From Manduca sexta (taxonomy: Eukaryota > Arthropoda > Insecta > Lepidoptera > Sphingidae), in the NCBI RefSeq assembly GCF_014839805.1, contig NC_051139.1, forward strand, positions 2,542,001-2,606,000: a DNA stretch of 64,000 nucleotides, in the 5' to 3' direction. The notes under the pieces were generated by a model. That model made no database searches and had not been told where the DNA came from. It saw only the letters and a program-made list of their open reading frames with translations. Below are positions 55,951 through 64,000 of this stretch, one piece after another (within the stretch, counting starts at the first letter, position 1; each line of letters opens with the position of its first letter). A program made the position numbers and the translations under genes.

Positions 55951-58364
55951 ATAAAAAAAAAACACTATAAAGTCTGAAAAATCTGTACTTTTATGTCAAT
56001 ACTGAAAATGTTGTAAAATTAAAAATGATTATACCAATACTATATACAAAAATTATTAATGTAGAATTTCTTTACTCTAAACTCTATAAAATTCGGTTGG
56101 AACTTAATTAATTTTTTTAAGTTATACTAGTATTACTAACGGTACTGTTTTATTAAATATTATTAATTGTATTTAAAACTATGCGTATAGTAGACCTTTA
56201 AAACGAAGTTTTAACGGTATTGAGTGTAGTCAATTAATTTTTATTACTTTTTCCTTATCTTGTCTTCATCATTGCACTAAGCAGGCTCTTGAGTTCCAAT
56301 TATTCAACTTAAGTTTTTTAATAACTTTTGTCAATTTCAAGCATAAAGTTTTTCAATAGCTTTAAAAACAACACTCTGTAGTTACTTATAGTCTACGTAT
56401 GTCAATAGTTGATTTGTGCTGTTTTGATCCCATATTATTAACTCTCTCATTTCTTTATCAGTCAAAAGTGATTTCCCGCTCATCTCATTGATGGGAACTA
56501 GTAAACAAACGGTTGTAAGATTTTTGTGTTTTTTGTTCCTATTGACGTGGTAACCTATTTCCGCGCCGCATGTAAAACTGCTCCATTTGTTATTCATAAC
56601 TTATACAGGGTGCGAGGAATTTGGAGCTTTGCTTATTTGTCTATGTAATCTTAGATTAATTCTATAGGATGTTACATAAATTCAAACACATACTAAATAG
56701 GTAGGGAGGTAGGTGAATCATACAATTTTAAATAACTTTTTTAGTAATGCCAAAACTTTTTAGACCTTGTTTATTATATAAAATAGATAATAAAAAAAAG
56801 CTTTGTAGTAATAAGATGTTTACTCTGAATTATGTTTTAATTTGGAATTACTAGTTCATCATTTCCATAGGTGACCATTTTTTTTGTAACATCTGTATAT
56901 TTTAATGGGCTTTTCTGATTTTTTTTCGATTGTCAATATTATGCAGTGCTTATATTTATAATAATTTAAGGTGGAAACAAAATTCAAGACGAATATAACA
57001 CTAGTCCAATGTAGCATCTGAGTTTGTCTAGTTATATCTATAAATAAAGATGACGCGCCAATGAACTACGGAAGTTTGGCAATAAAATACTTCAGAGTTC
57101 AGAAGCATCAGTAGAATGTTCTACGTAATAGCATTTATACGCTTTTCCTCCCCTTTCCCCTACAATATATTTTAGTCGAGTATCTTAGTCGAGTTTAATC
57201 GGTCAATCAATTTGACGAATGCACAGGCGCTAGACGTCCTTGCCCCAGTGTTGTGCCAAGATTCGGACGAATTTAGATCGGCCCACCAGAAGCCGAACTA
57301 TCGCACACTTCTTTACTCACCAATCAATCAATTACCCATCTTATTAACAGAACATTAAAGCTGAAATAAACGGCAAATATAAATTTGTGTTGTGTTACAT
57401 CGAAAAACTTTTCTCGTGCGTCGTTCAAGGGATTTTGAACCCTAATCAACAGGGCTAAAGTTTGCATATGTGTTATTTTTTTATCATGGCAAGCACTAAG
57501 GAACGCGGACCTGATTGGTGGGCTGTCGTGCAGTGACATTTCAAATCTGTCACTCTCAATCTAGGTATCGGTATTGGTCGAATCGAAGAGTACATCTTTA
57601 GAACCCAGTAAACTTTTTTTTGTCAGTAGCTTGTGGCCTGAGACGACCTTTACAGCGTCACTGGGCGGCCGGTCGCGTAAAAGTGTTGTTCTCTATATAA
57701 AATACAAGAAATTAGCTCAAGTACAGCGTTAGGTATGTAAAAATCGCCAGTGTTACGAAAAGGTTAAGGAACACTTAAAGAAATGACTCAATTTCAAACT
57801 AATGGACGTGTTATTTCGATATTATTAATATCACGAAACAATATTTTCTGACTAACAAAGAGTCCGTCTCTGTTGGTTTGAACAATAACTGTAACAATGA
57901 GTGCCACATCAAAAAAACGCTGTAAATCATAGACGAAACTAGAAACAGCAAACTACACAACACTACGCACGGACACGCAAACAGACGCACATGCGTCATT
58001 CATCTTCGTACACGAGTCAAGTATTTACGCATTCCTTCAGTCGACTGTCAGAGTTTAGACTGATATCTCCATTATTTTGCGGTAAATTTCAATACGGTGT
58101 ACAAAATTTGCAATAAAAATTAGGGAACATAAGTATAATTTTATTTTTCAACACATTTTTAATATGTACATAGTAGAGTAGAGTAGAGTCTTATTGGTTA
58201 GGTTAGGCTGGGTTATATGTTTACTGTTTAGGAACAGTAATTTTTCTTTCTTCTACATGTAGATTCATTGCCTACAAAAATTCCCTTTTTCCTAATTTTC
58301 AATAACTATGATCGTTCTAAATAATATAAAATTATAGATATAATATGTAATTAGGCGCTGTTCG

Positions 58365-58620
58365 GTTTAACTTGCGCTAAAAGCCTTTTCCGGCACAAAA
58401 TATCCTTAAATACTGTAGCGATTCATAGTACCACCTACACGATACTAGCGACATCTATTTAAAAATCAGATTAAATAATTCCTGTCCTTCTAATGGGAGC
58501 AAATAAGCGGGATAAATTAGCCTATGTTTAACTCCAGGAAATGGTTACCCGTACGACAAATTTCATGCAAAACCGTTCAGCTGTTTCTTCGTTTCCTACT
58601 CGCAAACTTATAAACATTCA
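58365..58620 (-). mobile_element. Helitron-like remnant
   Basis: It shares the CTTTTCCGGCA and AAAACCGTTCAGCTGTTTC motifs of the lepidopteran Helitron body in minus orientation; the ends are decayed. Confidence 0.35.
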
Positions 58621-58961
58621 ATTATTTTTAGAAACTTTTGCATTTATAATAAGTAAGAGTAAGAAGTAAGATTATCATTTTGTATAATTATTATTGTAAT
58701 CTATGATGGTCCAAGATTTAATATTCTCTAGAAGAAAAAGACTACGCATAATACGTTAATTTTAGCACCGACGATTTTGCAGTCGCCCCGATGCATCGTA
58801 TTTTGGCAACTTGTTGAGCATATCAAAACGGCCGATCGGCATCGAAATTGCGAAAAAGCTGTGGAATGGCCGATCACGTGTGCCGATAATGCGCATGTTA
58901 TCAGCTGAACGATAGTATTAACACATGCAAGGAAGAATGTTGTCTTTGGTTTTGTATTCAC

Positions 58962-59130
58962 AAACGTTACTTAGTTAAGTACGGAGCAATGCTGTGATAA
59001 TAAGTAAGTTTCTTAGTGCTTTCGGCACGACAACCTTTGCTATCCGTAGGCATGGTGGCGTTGTTAATGGCAAATACAAAGATACAGCTTTACTTCAGTT
59101 GGCTGTCAAATAAACAAAGCTGATCAAATT
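58962..59130 (-). mobile_element. MITE family E, degenerate internal copy
   Basis: GGAGCAATGCTGTGATAATA, CAACCTTTGCTATCCGTAGG and GTTGGCTGTCAAATAAACAA match family E in the same order; termini are lost. Confidence 0.6.
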
Positions 59131-59345
59131 TAAAGAAAATTATGAATTTGCTGACACTATGCTTTCGGGTGCACTTTATGTATTCGTAGTATATTGCTGT
59201 CATAATGAAAGCACGTATATATATTTCTTTCAAAATCGAGTTAAATAAATATTCGTAATTAGTAAAAAAATACATATCTAACAATATTTTTCCTCCGTAT
59301 AAAATTGCAGGTAGAGGTATTTTTTTATGGCAGCAATATTGTTTA

Positions 59346-59545
59346 CTAGCTTTTACTCGCAGCTTCGCCCGTGTGAAGGAGTTTTCTGGGATAAAAGTCC
59401 CGGGTTAGAAAGTAGCCTATAACCTTCCCGAGTCTTAAACTATCTCCATACCAAATTTCATAAAAATTCGTTCAGTAAATTTTGAGAAAAACGATAACAT
59501 ACTTACATACAGCTTTTCGGGACTTTGTATTATAATATGTATAGA
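59346..59545 (-). mobile_element. Short Helitron-like element
   Basis: Minus strand TCTATACATATTATAATAC to GGGCGAAGCTGCGAGTAAAA then GCTAG, flanked by A and T. A 200-bp internally deleted copy. Confidence 0.65.
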
Positions 59546-60031
59546 TGAATACGGGTGTATAATATACAATAGGTACATGAGTTGTACATTATAGGCCATA
59601 TAAATTAATAGACTACTGAATAATCTACATTGTCATAGTCTCACATCTATGTACGATGTCAGTCGCCTGATTTGATCCAATGAATCACTGAACATCAACA
59701 CGCATTGACATTTCCTGTAATACTAGACGTAGACGTGTGTATGTCGATTCGTAATTAGACTTTAAATCAGTATTTTGTATATTGTATTGTTATTTTGCCC
59801 CGGTTTTTATAGCCAACATGAGTTCGTTTAAAATACGTTTTGAATATTTCGTTCTTTTCTTCATGGCCGACGTTTGAACTATTGTTTCGGAGTATGGAGA
59901 GAAGAGAACCAAAATGAATGATTCAGATGTATTTCATTCTTGAACCTGAGGGTCTACTTCGAAGAACGAATGTCGAAACCTCAGCCCATAATGAAGAAAT
60001 GACGAACTTCGTATTTAACTTTATTACCAAA

Positions 60032-61064
60032 CTAGCTTTTGCCCGCGGCTCCGCCCGCGTTATAAAGTTTTTCGGGCTAAAGTTTTCCGTTATAAAAGTC
60101 ACGCTATATATTTTCCCGGGAGCCTATGTTCTTCCCAGGGTCTCAAACTGTCTCCATGCCAAATTTTATCCTAATACGTTGGGTAGTTTTTGAGTTTAAC
60201 ACGTTCGGGCAGACCGATGCAGCGGGGACCTTTGTTTTATGATATATTTTTGTAGAACTTTTAAGAGGAACAATCCCGTCATACATTATTGTTGCATAAC
60301 TTTAACCGTTTACGCAGCGCACGCAACAGAAGCTCTCAAAACTAATAAATTGTCCCCGTTTTTGCATCATGTTTCATTACTGCTCCGCTCCTATTGGTCA
60401 TAGCGTGACGATATATAACCTATAGCACTCCAGGAACAAAGGGCTATCCAACACAAAAATATTTTTTCAGTTCGAACCGGTAGTTCCTGAGATTGGCGAT
60501 TACTGCTCCGCTCCTATTGGGCATAGCGTGATGATATATATAGCCTATAGCATTCCAGGAACAAAGGGCTATTCAACACAAAAAGAATTATTCAGTTCAA
60601 ACTCCTAGTTTCTGAGATTAGCCATTACTGCTCCGCTCCTATTGGTCATAGCGTGATGATATATAGCCTATAGCACTTCACGAACAAAGGGCTATCCAAT
60701 ACAAAATGATTTTTATAAGTTCGAACCGGTAGTTCCTGAGATTAGCCATTACTGCTCCGCTCCTATTGGGTATAGCGTGATGATATATAGCCTATAGCAC
60801 TCCACGAACAAAGGGCTATCCAACGTAAAAAGAATTTTTCAGTTCGGACCGGTAGTTCCTGAGATTAGGCATTACTGCTCCGCTCCTATTGGGTATAGCG
60901 TGATGATATATAGCCTATAGCACTCCACGAACATAGGGCTATCCAACGCAAAAAGAATTTTTCAGTTTGGACCGGTAGTTCCTGAGATTAGCGCGTTCAA
61001 ACAAACAAACAAACAAACAAACAAACAAACAAACAAACTCTTCAGCTTTATATAATAGTATAGA
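60032..61064 (-). mobile_element. Second copy of the Helitron-like tandem-array element, inverted
   Basis: It is a close reverse-complement match to the 52-53 kb element with the same TC...CTAG ends at A|T. It carries five array units instead of six, and a longer (AAAC)n run. Confidence 0.8.
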
Positions 61065-61885
61065 TTACTCCAGTTCCATCACTGTTCTGTAACTTACATT
61101 ACTGATAGGGTCAATTCTCCTTTATCTTCGCAGATGGTTTCAAAAAGAGATGGCGAAACCCTATAAGTTCTTACAAATTCCATGTCTGAATTCCATTGCG
61201 ATGAACGGATGCGATTCATCGTCCAATCCATCATCGGATCCGTAACACTTCGTAGTAACAAAATGTGCGTACCGTCATTTGAAACTTCATCGGATTTCGT
61301 TTTTCAAAGTAGACCTTCTGAAACATCAGTTTTATAGTTACTTTTCTTTTGAATACTTTATCCTATAATTCTAGCAGGTGATAAATCACCAACCCAGCAT
61401 TCCACATACCGTATCGTGATTATAATGAAAATGTATGTATTGGTAATTCTAATTGGTCTACTTCGATACGGGCATGGAGCCTAGTGCATCGACCGCCAAG
61501 AACTGATGTAATTATTAAATTGTTGCATCTATGAATAAATAAATAATCTACGTCTTAAAACACTTGTAATAGAGAAATCCTTACCTACGTGTTTTTATTT
61601 ACCTTTAAATGTTAATGAAATAAATATGTATGTAAAATAAAACAATGAGAACTAAGTTCTGTTTCTCGAAGACTTTAGACTAGGTCGTTATAATATATTA
61701 ATTGTTACCATTGTCACGTCATTAATTCAATCATCACGTCGTACATCAGATGTATTTGGCACAATACTATCTTTCGTATATTGACCACGTAACTAAATCG
61801 GGTTGGAAATGAACGTTCAAAATCTTCTTCTTTGTCGTTATGACTGTTGACTTCTGTCAAATCGCTCTCGATCGTGGTCATCTCT

Positions 61886-62045
61886 TCAGGTATTGGTAGC
61901 AAGCTTCACAAAACGCCGCTTCTCTTCTCTGATGGCAGCCTTCCTCAAGCATTCATGTAGTGATGAGCCATTTACTGACACTTTTATCTGGTCACTCCAC
62001 CTCATAGGTGCTCTTCCTCGTGGCCTAGTACCCTCAACCTTCAAA
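61886..62045 (-). mobile_element. LINE fragment (reverse-transcriptase C-terminus)
   Basis: The minus strand encodes VEGTRPRGRAPMRWSDQIKV then SSLHECLRKAAIREEKRRFV, matching the GRPPTRWSDQI-type tail of insect LINE proteins. Only this short 3' piece remains. Confidence 0.75.
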
Positions 62046-62819
62046 ATAGCAACATTGATAATATAATTTAAATCTAATAATAATCGCCAATTGACTGGAT
62101 CTGTTACTCCGGAGTAATAAAATTTTATGAGAAAGATGCAATGTATGTTTGTGGTTATTTTTAAAGTAATTTTCTTATCAATTGACAAAGTAGAATTCTC
62201 AAAGTAAATTATGTTTATAAAGACATAAGTCTATGCCAATAAATCAAATGGGAATGTTAGCGTTGAAACTAGTGCATCCGTATGATTAGCCAGAAGAAAT
62301 ATTGACAAGTTTTGATTCCAGGCATTGAATTCTTAATTTCACGGATCTCGGCTCTCTAGTCATGACGTGCCGTGGAACTATCATTTAGAATTTAATTTCT
62401 ATCAATCTTTATCCTTATTTTATGTAAATATAAAGCAGAAATAAGTGCCGGCCTTAACTTTTCAGAGCATACAATTTTCATTTTCAAACTGTTTAAAAGT
62501 TTAAATACTAGTATTCTCCCGCCTCTTCTAAAATACATGTTTCATATCACAATTTACTCTTTTGCTAACTGTACTTTATGATATACCTATATGATGTGTG
62601 TAGATATTTTCCCGTTTCCGTTACAATTTATTTTGAGACCATACCGATCTATTTATGTCTATTTATTCATTTGTTTTGCGGACGCTCGAGAGAATGAATG
62701 GAATGAATGAATATGTTTGAATGTGTGACTCGTCACTTCTGTGTCATTGAATTTTTGGAATGGGTTAGCTAATGATTATTAAAATATTATGATAGTTCAA
62801 TATAAGTCCTTGTATACAT

Positions 62820-63060
62820 TCCCCCTTATTCATAGACGTTATTTATCTAAGGATGGAGCATTGCTGTGATAACAAGTCTGTTTCTCAGTTTTGTTTATCT
62901 GACAGCCAACTAGATTCATGTTGTATCTCAATATTAGCCAATCACAACAGCCCTATGTCTACGCACTGCGAAGGCTGCCATGTCGTCAGCACTGAAAAAC
63001 AGACTTGTTATCACAGCAATGCTCCGTCCTTAGATAAAAAACCTTTATGAATAAGGGGGA
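62820..63060. mobile_element. Palindromic MITE with ~69-bp terminal inverted repeats (family E)
   Basis: CCCCCTTATTCATAGACG at the left and its inverse ATGAATAAGGGGG at the right. The inverted repeats extend through GAGCATTGCTGTGATAACAA with few mismatches. ATT flanks both ends. No coding capacity. Confidence 0.8.
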
Positions 63061-63794
63061 TTGTTTATACAGCTAGAGAATTACTACGGATTTGCCATCT
63101 TTCGGTGACTTCATATTATTAGGTTGTTATGTTAAATTCCTTTCGTGGCCGATATTTATTGTTACTTTCGTCTTGTCTATCCTTTTTTTTCATATTTGTT
63201 CAGTGTCATTTTGTGTTAGAGTTACCAGTACTTTGTTGATGATAAGTCGTTTTTATACCAACTACGACATGTGTATGATCACAGTCTGGCATACTTTTGT
63301 CTGGTGTTATCCCAGTCTAACGCCAACTGCCAGAGTCCTCTCTTGCTTCTCACACTGACGATCCAAAATAAATATCATAAACCAAATTAACCTATCTACT
63401 CATAAAACAACGATAACTCTAAATTAGCATAAATAACTAAGTACTTCCTTAGTTACATAAAATTTTATGTCAGCATTATTTACTCGGTATAAGCTCCGAA
63501 GATACAAGTACCTTGACTCGTGAAATATTTTCGCTGCATCGCTTCAGCGGCCTCCGTCTAATGCCAGGAAATACGTAGCAGTATGTCACATTTTCGGAAG
63601 CTGTTGTAATATATTGCTCGTTATAATATTTGTATGTGTTAATTATTATTACTATAAATAAATGTATAAAGGCTGGCGAAATGCCCGAGGCTTTCTCTGC
63701 CAGTCTACTTTTGGTAGATGTAGATGACACAATGTAGGTAGGTGTAAATAATAATAATTAAGAAAAGAAAAAGTGTATATTTATATAAATAAAT

Positions 63795-63940
63795 GATGAA
63801 ACGAGAAAAGCGCTTGGTTGGTGGTAAGCGACAAGATCTAGAAACAATAGCAACATACAGAAATATGAATTAAAAAGGTTTGCGTGGTTCCAATGGTACT
63901 ACATTGCTCTCACAATCTTAAGACTTGCATGTAAAGTCGC
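63795..63940 (+). repeat. Dispersed repeat family D, degenerate
   Basis: Weak match: GGTGGTAAGCGACAAG, AGCAACATACAG and GCTCTCACAATCTTAAGACT in the same order as family D. Shorter pieces also occur near 31,240 and 33,250. Confidence 0.35.
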
Positions 63941-64000
63941 ATAATGCCTTGAACATTTGATAGGTAGGTAATAATAGTTATTAAAAAAAATTACTAAAAA

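Larger units (their letters stand above)
54940..59900. other. Intergenic DNA with repeat remnants
   Basis: No gene is supported. A dispersed-repeat copy lies at 55,818-55,950, a Helitron-like remnant at 58,365-58,620, a degenerate MITE at 58,962-59,130 and a short Helitron at 59,346-59,545. A minus-strand open frame at 56,382-56,597 has no recognised motif. Confidence 0.5.
61065..64000. other. Intergenic DNA at window end
   Basis: It contains a LINE C-terminal fragment (61,886-62,045), a palindromic MITE (62,820-63,060) and a dispersed repeat near 63,795. A T-rich frame at 63,092-63,358 gives a hydrophobic peptide but looks fortuitous. No gene is supported. Confidence 0.5.

Noticed and set aside
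56382..56597. 71-codon minus-strand frame with a transposase-like feel (EMSGKSLLTDKEMRELIIWD)
   Set aside because: I could not match it to a named transposase motif and no inverted ends flank it. Left unassigned.
62853..63050. 65-codon plus-strand frame
   Set aside because: It lies wholly within the palindromic MITE.
63092..63358. 88-codon hydrophobic frame resembling a membrane protein
   Set aside because: T-rich sequence gives Phe/Leu/Val codons by chance; no family motif, splice context or GC-rich coding signature.

Overview
The window is AT-rich nuclear DNA from an insect, most likely a moth or butterfly. It has spliced genes with GT-AG introns and dense tRNA-derived SINEs. It also has Helitron-type elements with TC...CTAG ends inserted at A|T, of the kind well known in Lepidoptera. 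The species cannot be named from the sequence alone. There is no operon, CRISPR array, prophage or tRNA/rRNA gene.

Two protein genes are well supported, both on the + strand. (1) At 14,872-24,905 lie six 3' exons (349 codons plus stop) of an FLVCR-family major facilitator transporter. The first TM helices are not in the window; their exon(s) probably lie upstream of base 1, which would make 1-14,871 a 5' intron or flank. (2) At 28,682-53,460 lies a complete RPGRIP1L/RPGRIP1-type gene, a ciliary transition-zone scaffold. I could join 35 coding exons with consistent phases into one frame of 1,532 codons plus TAG. The order is N-terminal coiled coil, long charged linker, first C2 domain, reduced middle part, and C-terminal RPGR-interacting (C2-like) domain.

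Layout: 1-14,871 has no recognised exon and is scattered with Helitrons and SINEs. 14,872-25,460 is the FLVCR 3' half and its proximal 3'UTR. 25,460-28,681 is AT-rich, perhaps a long 3'UTR ending near a polyadenylation signal at 27,940, then the RPGRIP1L promoter region. 28,682-54,231 is RPGRIP1L and its 3'UTR. 54,232-64,000 is mostly non-coding and repeat-rich, with one possible minus-strand terminal exon at 54,701-54,926.

The clearest unusual features are where mobile elements sit relative to splice sites. A SINE at 45,913-46,205 has a 13-bp target-site duplication that copies the exon 25 splice donor. A SINE at 22,539-22,717 has a 12-bp duplication starting inside an FLVCR donor. Two inverted ~1.1-kb Helitron-like copies carrying a ~124-bp tandem array lie 7 kb apart, one ending 79 bp before the last RPGRIP1L exon. 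A GC-rich, in-phase, Cys-rich candidate exon lies at 36,651-36,830. I found no convincing new multi-gene system.
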